Origin: Candidatus Eisenbergiella stercoravium
GTDB lineage: Bacteria > Bacillota > Clostridia > Lachnospirales > Lachnospiraceae
Direction: 5' to 3'
Length of the DNA: 64,000 bases
Assembly (NCBI GenBank): GCA_019113175.1
Contig: DXHY01000056.1
Location: 1-64,000, forward strand
The stretch's first letter is position 1, and the number at the start of each line of letters is the position of its first letter. Position numbers and translations under genes: made by a program. Under the pieces are notes generated by a model. It made no database searches. It worked only from the letters and a program-made list of their open reading frames with translations, and was not told the DNA's origin. Of the stretch, positions 8,093 to 15,319 are shown piece after piece.

Positions 8093-8216
8093 TTCTTTCA
8101 GCGCCGCCTTCGGCGGCCGGAAAAAGAGGCCGGCAGGAACCCAGGTTCCTGCCAAAGAATGGCTTACGCCATTCTTCCGTGAATTTTGTGCCGCCTTCGG
8201 CGGCCGGAAAAAGAGG
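8060..8216 (+). promoter_or_regulatory. Tandem structured leader element before the HD-domain gene
   Basis: A 27-nt sequence starting GCCGCCTTCGGCGGC and ending AAAAAGAGG occurs at 8103-8129 and again, identical, at 8190-8216. In copy 2, TTCCG (8175-8179) pairs with CGGAA (8205-8209) around TGAATTTTGT and the GC hairpin. An upstream hairpin AAGAATGGC/GCCATTCTT (8155-8176) overlaps the P1 5' strand. In copy 1, TCCG (8087-8090) can pair with CGGA, and the overlapping upstream hairpin is the 8060-8092 stem. Between the copies GGCAGGAAC/GTTCCTGCC (8132-8153) forms a further perfect stem. Copy 2 ends in the AGAGG that serves the ATG at 8221. Confidence 0.65.
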
Positions 8217-8220
8217 TAAC

Positions 8221-8832
8221 ATGATTCCTGATCTTAATACCGCCCGCCGGCTTCTGGAAGAAGGCTGGCAATGCAATCCAGGCCCCTGGAAAAATCATTC
8301 CCTGACTGCCGCCCGCTGTGCGATGACCATTGCAGAGCGTCTCAGGCAGCGCGGCGATAACATCGATCCTGAAAAAGCCTGTATCCTCGGGATGCTTCAT
8401 GACATCGGCCGAAGGGAGGGCGTCACCTATCTCGCCCATACCATCGATGGCTACGATTATCTCATGGGCCTCGGCTATGATGAAGCTGCGAGAATCTGCC
8501 TGACCCATTCCTTTCCGGAAAAGGACGTGAATACCTACATCGGCAGACATGATATTTCCGCGGAGGATGAACAGCGCCTGATCAGGCTTCTATATTCTTT
8601 TGACTACAATGATTATGACCGTCTGATTCAGCTCTGCGACAGCATCGCCATGCCGGACGGTCCTGCCAGCATCATAGAGCGCATGACCGATGTGAAAAAC
8701 CGCTACGGCTATTACCCTCAGGAAAAATGGGATAAAAATCTGGCGCTGAAGCGTTACTTTGAAGAAAAAATGGGCTGCAGTGTAGAGGATGTCTGTGGGA
8801 TATTGAAGGCCTGCAATATTCCTAATGCATAG
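8221..8832 (+). CDS. HD-domain phosphohydrolase
   Basis: The protein has 203 residues. The metal-binding pattern of the HD superfamily is present: His26 (NHSLTAAR), then H60-D61 in ILGMLHDIGRREG, with later His in YLAHTIDGYDYL and ICLTHSFPE and an Asp in LIQLCDSIAMPDG. Such proteins hydrolyse phosphate esters, often of nucleotides; the substrate here is unknown. The start at 8221 is set by AAAGAGG 4 nt upstream, which belongs to the tandem leader element. No separate promoter is obvious between thiolase and this gene, so it may depend on read-through from the thiolase promoter. Confidence 0.8.
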   Translation: MIPDLNTARRLLEEGWQCNPGPWKNHSLTAARCAMTIAERLRQRGDNIDPEKACILGMLHDIGRREGVTYLAHTIDGYDYLMGLGYDEAARICLTHSFPEKDVNTYIGRHDISAEDEQRLIRLLYSFDYNDYDRLIQLCDSIAMPDGPASIIERMTDVKNRYGYYPQEKWDKNLALKRYFEEKMGCSVEDVCGILKACNIPNA

Positions 8833-8917
8833 CTTTCCCTGACTCCATCTCAGCCAAGGCAATATATCCGTTCCGGCCTGAATGCACCACTTTCCGCGCA
8901 CTGGTTATTTCAGCAAA

Positions 8918-8946
8918 TTGACACTTCTTCCGGTGTCTCGTATGAT
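8918..8946 (+). promoter_or_regulatory. Promoter of the truncated AAA-ATPase-like gene
   Basis: TTGACA (8918-8923), 17-bp spacer, TATGAT (8941-8946). It lies about 45 bp before an intact start codon of a gene that is now only a fragment. Confidence 0.65.
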
Positions 8947-8990
8947 ATTGATAGACACTGTTGGTTCGGTTTGGAAGGGATTTCCTGTAG

Positions 8991-9182
8991 ATGGGTATTT
9001 ATCCGAATCCCGGCAATGAAAATTATAAGATGGCCCTGAATTCCAAAATTTATGTTGATAAAAGTGCTCTGATTTCTTATACTAACTTCGTTCTGAAAAC
9101 GGAACAGCGCTTTGTCTGTGTAAGCAGGCCGCGACGTTTTGGGAAATCCATCAAAAGCAGAAATCCTGATTATATATCTTAA
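8991..9182 (+). pseudogene. N-terminal remnant of an AAA-ATPase-like protein
   Basis: The 63-residue frame begins MGIYPNPGNENYKMALNSKI and runs to FVCVSRPRRFGKS. This is the conserved start of the AAA-ATPase-like (PF09820) proteins, which are common multi-copy genes of about 500-570 residues in gut Clostridia. It breaks off immediately after the Walker A-like RRFGKS and ends in an unrelated tail, IKSRNPDYIS. The rest of the gene is missing, so this looks like an internal deletion that left promoter and start intact. The peptide could still be made, but ATPase function is not expected. Confidence 0.75.
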
Positions 9183-9186
9183 TCCT

Positions 9187-9218
9187 AAAGAGCGCACCCA
9201 TCCATGGATACGCTCTTT
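9187..9218. terminator. Terminator shared by convergent genes
   Basis: AAAGAGCG (9187-9194) pairs with CGCTCTTT (9211-9218), followed by TTATATTA on the plus strand. It separates the AAA-ATPase remnant from the convergent GNAT gene ending at 9223. Confidence 0.65.
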
Positions 9219-9222
9219 TATA

Positions 9223-9657
9223 TTACAGCCACTGAATAAACGCCGTCTTATCTGTGCAGTTATACCCTGCCTTTGCATAGAAATCCAGGGTACTCTGCTT
9301 TTTTGAGCCGGTCAACAGCATCATCTTATAACAGTTATTTTCTACCGCGATCCTTCTCGCATGATTCAGACATTCCGTCGCATACCCTTTTCCCCTGTAT
9401 TTTTCATGGGTAACCACGTTTTCAATAAGCGCATATGGTCTGACTCCCCTGGTCAGATTGGGAACAATGACGCATACACAGGAGGATACCGGAACTCCAC
9501 CTGCCACATTCAGTATGATATGATGATTTTTATCCTTCATGATCGTATCCCATGTTTCCCGCAGAGCCTGAGAATCTTCCGGGATTTCCTCCTCATGCAG
9601 GTACAGATACAGATGCAGTAAGGCATTCAGATCCTCTTCCTTCGCTTCCCTCGTCAT
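9223..9657 (-). CDS. GNAT-family N-acetyltransferase
   Basis: The protein has 144 residues, a single GNAT domain. The acetyl-CoA binding motif A is VVTHEKYRGKGYATECLNHA (the R/Q-x-x-G-x-G/A signature), preceded by a beta-strand PYALIENV and followed by CYKMMLLTGSKKQSTLDFYAKAGY. The start at 9657 follows GGAGAGG. The acceptor substrate cannot be told from sequence. The 56-nt gap to the next upstream gene on the same strand leaves co-transcription possible. Confidence 0.85.
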   Translation of the reverse strand: MTREAKEEDLNALLHLYLYLHEEEIPEDSQALRETWDTIMKDKNHHIILNVAGGVPVSSCVCVIVPNLTRGVRPYALIENVVTHEKYRGKGYATECLNHARRIAVENNCYKMMLLTGSKKQSTLDFYAKAGYNCTDKTAFIQWL

Positions 9658-9713
9658 AACACCTCTCCCGCTCCCTTATCTCCCTGAATCCAGATATTTG
9701 AAAGGCATATCTG

Positions 9714-10277
9714 TTACAGCCGTAGCCTGTAATTCTCCATCAGCTTAAGCCGTAAGAACTGCGGCGAAATATACTCCTTGTGCTTCCATTCTTTCTCCTG
9801 CAGATAGTCCTCATCGTTCATGCTGACATAGGTATCCGTCAGTTCGGTATACGGAGCGAGCCTTTTTACCATTCGCACCAGTCTGTTATACATTTTTGTA
9901 ACGCACACGGGCCGCGGAACATATTCTCCCTTATCATCATAGAAGCCGGACTGCACGTACAGCCGGCTCCGGATAATCTCCTTTTTTTCATCATTTTTAT
10001 GAGAAAATCCGGCTTCTATCAGGGTGTTTCCGGCCACCGTACAACCGATGACCGCGCGGCGGCTTTCAAAGGGGATCTGCTGTCCCATCAGGGCTCCGGC
10101 CTCCGGAACATAAAAGAAATAACGGTACCAGTCAGCTGTGACAATATCCGATGTCCGCCCATAGACCAGCTCTCTTCCCGCCGCATATCTGATGATCACA
10201 CATCCGCAATCCAGCGATGCTTCGGCAATCTGCAGAAAATCTTCATATCCCGGCCAGTAGTTGATCTGTTTTCCCAT
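9714..10277 (-). CDS. Conserved-looking hypothetical protein downstream of the response regulator
   Basis: The protein has 187 residues, soluble, with no signal peptide. It opens MGKQINYWPGYEDFLQIAEA and contains CGCVIIRYAAGRELVYGRTSDIV, TRYFF-like YRYFFYVPEAGALMG and a basic C-terminus (SPQFLRLKLMENYRLRL). It reminds me of an uncharacterised Clostridia family, but no named domain can be assigned. It starts 14 nt after the response regulator stop and is likely the last gene of that operon, which hints at a link to the signalling system. The spacer contains GGTAA/TTACC, a small inverted repeat. Confidence 0.6.
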   Translation of the reverse strand: MGKQINYWPGYEDFLQIAEASLDCGCVIIRYAAGRELVYGRTSDIVTADWYRYFFYVPEAGALMGQQIPFESRRAVIGCTVAGNTLIEAGFSHKNDEKKEIIRSRLYVQSGFYDDKGEYVPRPVCVTKMYNRLVRMVKRLAPYTELTDTYVSMNDEDYLQEKEWKHKEYISPQFLRLKLMENYRLRL

Positions 10278-10291
10278 GGTAAAATCTTACC

Positions 10292-10981
10292 TTACACCTT
10301 AAACCGGTACCCGACTCCCCATATTGTCTCAATATACTGCGGGTTGGCGGTATCCGTCTCGATCTTCTCGCGGATCTTCTTGATATGCACGGTTACCGTT
10401 GCAATATCTCCAATCGAATCCATGTCCCAGATCTCCCGGAACAGCTCCTCCTTGGTGAAAACATGGTTCGGGTTCTCCGCCAGGAAGGTGAGCAGGTCAA
10501 ATTCCTTTGTGGTAAACGGCTTCTCCACGCCGTTGATGAACACGCGGCGGGCGGTTTTGTCGATCCGGATGCCGCGGATCTTCACGATATCGTTGGTCTT
10601 CTGATTGGAGCTCACCAGGCGGGTATAACGGGCCAGATGGGCCTTCACCCTCGCCACCAGCTCACTGGGGCTGAAGGGCTTCGTCATATAGTCGTCCGCA
10701 CCGAGTCCAAGGCCCCGGATCTTATCAATATCATCCTTTTTGGCGGAAACCATCAGAATCGGTATATTCTTTTCATCCCGGATTCTTCGGCAGATCTCAA
10801 AGCCGTCGATGCCGGGAAGCATCAGGTCCAGAATGATCAGATCGTAATTTCCGTTCATGGCCGCTTCCAGGCCCTTTTCTCCATCATTTTCTATCTCCAC
10901 CTGAAAACCGGACAGCTCCAGGTAATCCTTCTCAAGATCCGCAATCGCTTCTTCGTCTTCAATGATTAAAATTTTACTCAT
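10292..10981 (-). CDS. OmpR/PhoB-family response regulator
   Basis: The protein has 229 residues. The receiver domain (1-~120) has the acidic pair in IIEDEE, phosphoacceptor Asp52 (LIILDLMLPG), Ser79 and Lys101 (MTKPFSPSEL). The C-terminal winged helix (about 130-229) has TTKEFDLLTFLAENPNHVFTKEELF and VTVHIKKIREKIE, typical of transcriptional activators. Its start codon overlaps the histidine kinase stop by 8 nt, so the pair is translationally coupled. VanR-like and cell-envelope sensing systems have this build, but the signal is not evident from the neighbours. Confidence 0.92.
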   Translation of the reverse strand: MSKILIIEDEEAIADLEKDYLELSGFQVEIENDGEKGLEAAMNGNYDLIILDLMLPGIDGFEICRRIRDEKNIPILMVSAKKDDIDKIRGLGLGADDYMTKPFSPSELVARVKAHLARYTRLVSSNQKTNDIVKIRGIRIDKTARRVFINGVEKPFTTKEFDLLTFLAENPNHVFTKEELFREIWDMDSIGDIATVTVHIKKIREKIETDTANPQYIETIWGVGYRFKV

Positions 10982-12458
10982 TCTCTTCTGCCTCCCTGTA
11001 TTTTCTTATTACAAAGTGCAGGCATGTGCCCTCACCGTCTTTGCTGGTCGCCCAGATATAGCCTCCGTGATCCTCGATGATCTTCTTCACGATGGAAAGG
11101 CCGATTCCACTGCCGCCCGTGGAGGAATTCCGGGAAGCGTCCGTCCGGTAAAACCGTTCGAAGATTTTTCCGAGATCCTTTGCGGCAATGCCCTTTCCGT
11201 TATCCTCGATCTCCACACGCACCGAGTCCACCTCATCCAGAATCCGGATGTTGATCACGCCTTTCGGCTTGTCCATGTATTTGATGCTGTTGCCCACAAT
11301 GTTGTCGATCACCTTTTTCAGCTGTTCCGGATCGGCGATGATCCGGGTGGAAGGATCCACCAGATTGGAGTAATTCAGCTCTATGTTCTTGGACTCCAGA
11401 TCCAGGCCCACATCCTCCACGCAGTCCTGGAAAAATTCCGCCAGATTGATCCGGTGAAAATTGTAGGGAATCCGGTTGCTGTCGATTCCTGAATAGTAGG
11501 TCAGCTCGTTGATCAGCCGGTTCATATCGTTGGCCTTGGTATAGATGGTCTTGATGTAGCGGTCCATTTTCTCCGGAGTATCCGCCACACCGTCCATGAT
11601 CCCCTCCACATAACCTTTGATGGCCGTAATCGGAGTCTTCAGGTCATGAGAGATGTTGCTGACCAGCTCCCGGTTCTGCCGTTCGTTCTGAATCTTTTCC
11701 TCCGTTGATTCCTTCAGCCGCAGGCGCATGTCCTCATAGTTCCGGTACAGCTCTCCGATTTCGTTGGTATCCTCCGAGGTAAGGCTGTATTCAAAATTTC
11801 CTTCCGCAATCTGCTGCATGGCCACGTTCAGCCTGTTGATCGGCTCGAAAAAGCCCTTGTACACCCACTGGGTCAGTACAATACTGGTCAGCACCAGGAT
11901 GAATACGATGGCTGAAAACAGATAAATCAGGAAGGACCTGGAAATCACACTGTTCACCCTGGTCACCAGGAACAGGCTTCCCTCTTCCCCATCGGAAAAT
12001 CTGAAATCTATCTGTTTTACCAGCTTCTGCATATCGTTATAGTAAAAACCGGAGTTGGAATCCTGGCTTTCAAAGCCGTAGGCGGGCAGCCTGCTGAAAA
12101 ACCGGCCGCTCATCTCCTCATTTCCGATATAGTATTCCTGCGTTCCCTTCCGGACCACAATATAGGAGGAAACCTGCATGGCCTCGTCATTCAGCTTTTT
12201 CAGGAACTCCACATCCTCCAGCTTTCCTTCGTCCTCCTCCGCGATATTTTCCAGCCGGATATACATCGCGTTTGTCATATTACTGAGAGAAGCCAGCGAA
12301 TCTGACAGCGTGCTGTCATCCGAAATTTCAATCTGAAGGTTCATGTCGGAATTGTGGATGACCATGGCTCCGACAGCGACAAAGGCGATTCCGGACAGAA
12401 AAATAGGCAGCAGGATCACGATCAGGAACGTGATGATCAGTTTTGTCCGAAACTTCAT
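10974..12458 (-). CDS. Membrane sensor histidine kinase
   Basis: The protein has 494 residues. TM1 lies at about 7-32, an extracytoplasmic sensor of about 140 residues follows, and TM2 lies at about 174-198. Next come a HAMP linker (WVYKGFFEPINRLNVAMQQI), the HisKA domain with phosphorylated His271 in SNISHDLKTPITAIKGY, and the HATPase domain with N box (VIDNIVGNSIKYM), G1 (VEIEDNGKGI), F box (FERFYRTDASR) and G2 (GGSGIGLSIVKKI). All catalytic boxes are intact. The start follows GGAAAGGAG. It is co-transcribed with the response regulator. The sensor domain has no recognised ligand signature. Confidence 0.93.
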   Translation of the reverse strand: MKFRTKLIITFLIVILLPIFLSGIAFVAVGAMVIHNSDMNLQIEISDDSTLSDSLASLSNMTNAMYIRLENIAEEDEGKLEDVEFLKKLNDEAMQVSSYIVVRKGTQEYYIGNEEMSGRFFSRLPAYGFESQDSNSGFYYNDMQKLVKQIDFRFSDGEEGSLFLVTRVNSVISRSFLIYLFSAIVFILVLTSIVLTQWVYKGFFEPINRLNVAMQQIAEGNFEYSLTSEDTNEIGELYRNYEDMRLRLKESTEEKIQNERQNRELVSNISHDLKTPITAIKGYVEGIMDGVADTPEKMDRYIKTIYTKANDMNRLINELTYYSGIDSNRIPYNFHRINLAEFFQDCVEDVGLDLESKNIELNYSNLVDPSTRIIADPEQLKKVIDNIVGNSIKYMDKPKGVINIRILDEVDSVRVEIEDNGKGIAAKDLGKIFERFYRTDASRNSSTGGSGIGLSIVKKIIEDHGGYIWATSKDGEGTCLHFVIRKYREAEENE

Positions 12459-12596
12459 ATGCTCTCCTTTCCGGTAAAAAAAGACAAAAAAACGCCCCTC
12501 CAGCGGGCAATCTTTTCCGTCAAGGTTATTCTACCATAAAATAAAAAACTGTATATTAAAACGGAAAAATAAATTTCTAAAAAAAATATAAACATA

Positions 12597-12625
12597 TTGA
12601 CAGATATCATATGCTCTGCTATAGT
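12597..12625 (+). promoter_or_regulatory. perR promoter
   Basis: TTGACA (12597-12602), 17-bp spacer, TATAGT (12620-12625), 40-odd bp before the GTG start. The surrounding sequence is very AT-rich (GTAACAATTATCG follows), where a Per box could lie, but no clean box is seen. Confidence 0.75.
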
Positions 12626-12667
12626 AACAGTAACAATTATCGTTTTTAAAGAAAGGAGGCGGTAGGT

Positions 12668-13063
12668 GTGCTGAAATACAGCCGTCAGCGGGAAGCCATC
12701 AAAAATTTCCTGATGACCAGACATGACCATCCGACGGCAGATGTAGTATACAGCAATGTACGAACAGAATTTCCCAACATCAGTCTTGGAACTGTTTACC
12801 GTAATCTGACATTGCTTGCCGATCTGGGTGAGATTTCCCGGCTGCGCGTCGGAGACGGTGTGGATCATTTTGACGCGGATACCCATCCGCATTACCATTT
12901 TGTCTGCAATGAATGCGGCAGCGTTACCGATCTGGAAACGGACGGTATTGACAATGTTCTGGAGGCCGCTTCCAGAAATTTTGAAGGTCTGGTTCAGGGA
13001 CATGTCACTTATTTTTACGGCTTATGTCCGCATTGCATGCACAAGGCAAAGAAAACCTCATAA
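12668..13063 (+). CDS. perR: Fur/PerR-family peroxide-type regulator
   Basis: The protein has 131 residues. A winged helix (about 1-75, TADVVYSNVRTEFPNISLGTVYRNLTLL) leads to the metal part: the His-rich VDHFDADTHPHYHF and the structural zinc cysteines C80xxC83 and C120xxC123. PerR senses peroxide by iron-catalysed oxidation of its regulatory-site histidines and derepresses detoxification genes. The assignment to PerR rather than Fur rests on size, the C-terminal CPHC and its place directly before rubrerythrin and superoxide reductase. A GTG start is chosen because AAAGGAGG lies about 6-12 nt upstream. Confidence 0.85.
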   Translation: MLKYSRQREAIKNFLMTRHDHPTADVVYSNVRTEFPNISLGTVYRNLTLLADLGEISRLRVGDGVDHFDADTHPHYHFVCNECGSVTDLETDGIDNVLEAASRNFEGLVQGHVTYFYGLCPHCMHKAKKTS

Positions 13064-13129
13064 GTTAGCCTGCGGCTGCACAAACGGCCGCTCACTATAA
13101 AAATTTTTTCAGAAAAGGAGAAAAAAACT

Positions 13130-13672
13130 ATGAAATTCGTATGTCAGGTATGTGGTTATGTTTATGAAGGAGATGCAGCACCGGAGAAGTGCCCTGTCTG
13201 CGGCGCTCCCGCTGAGAAGTTCACCGCTCAGACCGGAACGCTGGAATGGGCTGCAGAGCACGTTGTAGGCGTTGCTCAGGGCGCAAGCGAAGATATCATG
13301 GAAGATCTGAGAGCCAATTTCTCCGGCGAGTGCACGGAAGTTGGTATGTATCTTGCAATGGCAAGAGTTGCTCACAGAGAAGGCTATCCTGAGATCGGCC
13401 TGTACTGGGAGAAGGCTGCTTACGAAGAGGCTGAGCACGCTGCAAAGTTCGCTGAGCTGCTGGGCGAAGTGGTTACCGATTCCACCAAGAAGAATCTGGA
13501 GATGAGAATTGAAGCCGAGAACGGCGCTACCGCTGGTAAGTTCGACCTTGCAAAGCGCGCGAAGGCTGCCAACCTGGATGCAATCCATGACACCGTTCAT
13601 GAGATGGCCCGCGACGAGGCCCGTCACGGAAAGGCCTTCCAGGGACTGCTGGAGAGATACTTCGGAAAATAA
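13130..13672 (+). CDS. rbr: Reverse rubrerythrin
   Basis: The protein has 180 residues with the domain order reversed relative to classical rubrerythrin. An N-terminal rubredoxin Fe(SCys)4 site (C5, C8, C21, C24) is followed by a ferritin-like di-iron bundle with [33 protein letters not shown] and [13 protein letters not shown] supplying Glu and His ligands. In clostridia, reverse rubrerythrins reduce hydrogen peroxide and oxygen with electrons from NADH via flavoproteins and rubredoxin. It lies directly behind perR, as expected for a derepressed oxygen-defence gene. GAAAAGGAG precedes the ATG. Confidence 0.93.
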   Translation: MKFVCQVCGYVYEGDAAPEKCPVCGAPAEKFTAQTGTLEWAAEHVVGVAQGASEDIMEDLRANFSGECTEVGMYLAMARVAHREGYPEIGLYWEKAAYEEAEHAAKFAELLGEVVTDSTKKNLEMRIEAENGATAGKFDLAKRAKAANLDAIHDTVHEMARDEARHGKAFQGLLERYFGK

Positions 13673-13704
13673 TTCAGTTGTCACTGAGGAAGGAATGAGA
13701 GATT

Positions 13705-14073
13705 ATGGAATTCTATATTTGCAGACACTGCGGCAATATTGTTACAAAGCTGACCGACCATAAAGTTCCCGTCATGTGCTGCGGGGAAAAGATGGAGCTT
13801 CTTGAAGCGGGCGTCACCGACGCTGCCGTGGAAAAGCACGTTCCTTCCTGCAGCGTGAATGGAAACGTGGTCAACGTTCAGGTAGGCTCCACTGAGCATC
13901 CCATGATCGATACGCACTGGATCGAGTGGATCACGGTGGAAACCAGCCAGGGCTTCCAGACAAAGTGGCTGAATCCGGGCGACAGCCCGAAGGCTTCCTT
14001 CGTTCTTGCTGACAGTGAGGAGCTGAAAGCCGTATATGCTTACTGCAATCTGCATGGACTGTGGAAAGCATAA
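13705..14073 (+). CDS. dfx: Desulfoferrodoxin (superoxide reductase)
   Basis: The protein has 122 residues. The desulforedoxin-type centre I ligands C6, C9, C25 and C26 are all present, so this is a 2Fe-SOR. The neelaredoxin domain keeps the catalytic Fe(His)4Cys ligands: KHVP (His45), EHPMIDTHWI and the C-terminal CNLHGLW. It reduces superoxide to peroxide without making oxygen, and the peroxide then goes to rubrerythrin. The gap after rbr is only 32 nt, so both share a transcript. Confidence 0.95.
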   Translation: MEFYICRHCGNIVTKLTDHKVPVMCCGEKMELLEAGVTDAAVEKHVPSCSVNGNVVNVQVGSTEHPMIDTHWIEWITVETSQGFQTKWLNPGDSPKASFVLADSEELKAVYAYCNLHGLWKA

Positions 14074-14125
14074 GACGGACGGCCATTTTCACAGCAATAC
14101 AGAAGACGGCTCATAATGAATGACA

Positions 14126-14161
14126 GGCAGGACAACCCGAAAGGGCTGTTCTGCCTTTTTT
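14126..14161 (+). terminator. Terminator after dfx
   Basis: GGCAGGACAACCC (14126-14138), GAAA loop, GGGCTGTTCTGCC (14143-14155) with one wobble and one mismatch, followed by TTTTTT. Ends the perR-rbr-dfx block. Confidence 0.85.
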
Positions 14162-14419
14162 ATGTTATACGGATACATATTTCAGAAAATATTTTTACAA
14201 AAGATATACTTGATTTATATTCCTGCCAGGATTTATGATTTTAGACACAGAATGTTCACATTTTTACCTTAAGATTTCTTTAGCTTCATATTAATTTTTC
14301 TTTTGGTTATGCTTCAGCAAAAGATAACCTGGGCCCTGGCGGACGTGCAGCGCATTCAGCAGCCGAGAAACCATTATGGCGAACGTCTTTCCAGGATCGG
14401 TCCCGGAAAGGAGACGATC
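14162..14419 (+). promoter_or_regulatory. Long AT-rich and then structured leader before cysD
   Basis: About 140 nt of AT-rich DNA, probably holding the promoter, then a GC-richer segment with nested pairing: GGTTAT (14305-14310) with ATAACC (14324-14329), CCTGG (14335-14339) with CCAGG (14391-14395), and inside it GACGT (14342-14346) with ACGTC (14383-14387). The structure ends just before the AAAGGAG ribosome site. It matches neither the SAM-I riboswitch nor a T-box: the conserved GGTGG-ACC block is absent. It is a candidate leader control for sulfate activation. Confidence 0.4.
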
Positions 14420-15319
14420 TTGAATACCTTAGATCACCTGAGCACTCTGGAAGCGGAATCCATCTACATCATGCGGGAGGTTGCCGCGGAGTGCGAGAAG
14501 CCCGTCATGCTTTACTCCATCGGGAAGGACAGCTCCGTCATGCTGCACCTTGCCAGAAAGGCTTTCTATCCGGAGAATCCTCCATTTCCCTTTCTTCACA
14601 TTGACACCACATGGAAATTTCACGAGATGATCGAGTTTCGTGACGCAACCGCAAAAAAATACGGTCTGAATATGCTGGTGTACACCAATATGGACGGTGT
14701 ACGGCAGGGCATCAATCCCTTCGACCACGGCGCCGCCTATACGGACATCATGAAAACCCAGGCGTTGAAAGCGGCACTGAAGCAGTATGGCTTTACGGCA
14801 GCCTTTGGCGGCGGCAGACGGGACGAGGAAAAATCCAGAGCGAAGGAGCGGATTTTCTCCTTCCGGAGCGCCGAGCAGACCTGGGATCCCAAAAACCAGC
14901 GTCCGGAGATGTGGAAGCTGTACAACACCAGGATCCACAAGGGCGAGAGCATCCGTGTCTTCCCCCTCTCCAACTGGACGGAGGCCGACATCTGGCAGTA
15001 CATCAAACGGGAAAATATTGAGATCGTCTCCCTGTATTATGCCAAGGAGCGTCCCTGCATCTACCGCGACGGCAATATCATCATGGTGGATGACGACAGG
15101 CTGAAACTCCGCCCCGGCGAAAAAATCGAGTATAAGAAAATCCGTTTCCGCACCCTCGGCTGTTATCCCCTCACAGGAGGCATGGAATCGGACGCGGATA
15201 CGCTGGATAAAATCATTGCCGAAACGCTGGGCGCCGTTTACTCGGAACGGACCAGCCGCGTGATTGACCACGAAGCGGCCGGAAGCATGGAGCGCAGAAA
15301 GAGGGAGGGGTATTTCTGA
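14420..15319 (+). CDS. cysD: Sulfate adenylyltransferase subunit 2 (CysD)
   Basis: With CysN it makes adenosine 5'-phosphosulfate (APS) from ATP and sulfate. The PP-loop motif is [17 protein letters not shown], followed by [42 protein letters not shown] and [11 protein letters not shown], all standard for CysD. A TTG start at 14420 is chosen: AAAGGAG lies 6 nt upstream, and the resulting 299 residues begin [20 protein letters not shown], matching the ~302-residue E. coli protein. An in-frame ATG at 14309 would add an atypical tail. The stop overlaps the cysNC start by 1 nt. Confidence 0.93.
   Translation: MNTLDHLSTLEAESIYIMREVAAECEKPVMLYSIGKDSSVMLHLARKAFYPENPPFPFLHIDTTWKFHEMIEFRDATAKKYGLNMLVYTNMDGVRQGINPFDHGAAYTDIMKTQALKAALKQYGFTAAFGGGRRDEEKSRAKERIFSFRSAEQTWDPKNQRPEMWKLYNTRIHKGESIRVFPLSNWTEADIWQYIKRENIEIVSLYYAKERPCIYRDGNIIMVDDDRLKLRPGEKIEYKKIRFRTLGCYPLTGGMESDADTLDKIIAETLGAVYSERTSRVIDHEAAGSMERRKREGYF

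Noticed and set aside
9714-12458. Vancomycin-type resistance locus
   Set aside because: The kinase/regulator pair has a VanS/VanR-like build, but no van ligase, dehydrogenase or dipeptidase genes are adjacent.
12455-13003. A 182-codon minus-strand frame overlapping perR
   Set aside because: It covers the perR promoter and coding region in antisense; the PerR protein, its promoter and ribosome site are all clear.
14162-14419. SAM-I riboswitch or cysteine T-box before cysD
   Set aside because: The diagnostic conserved blocks of either class are not found; kept only as an unclassified structured leader.
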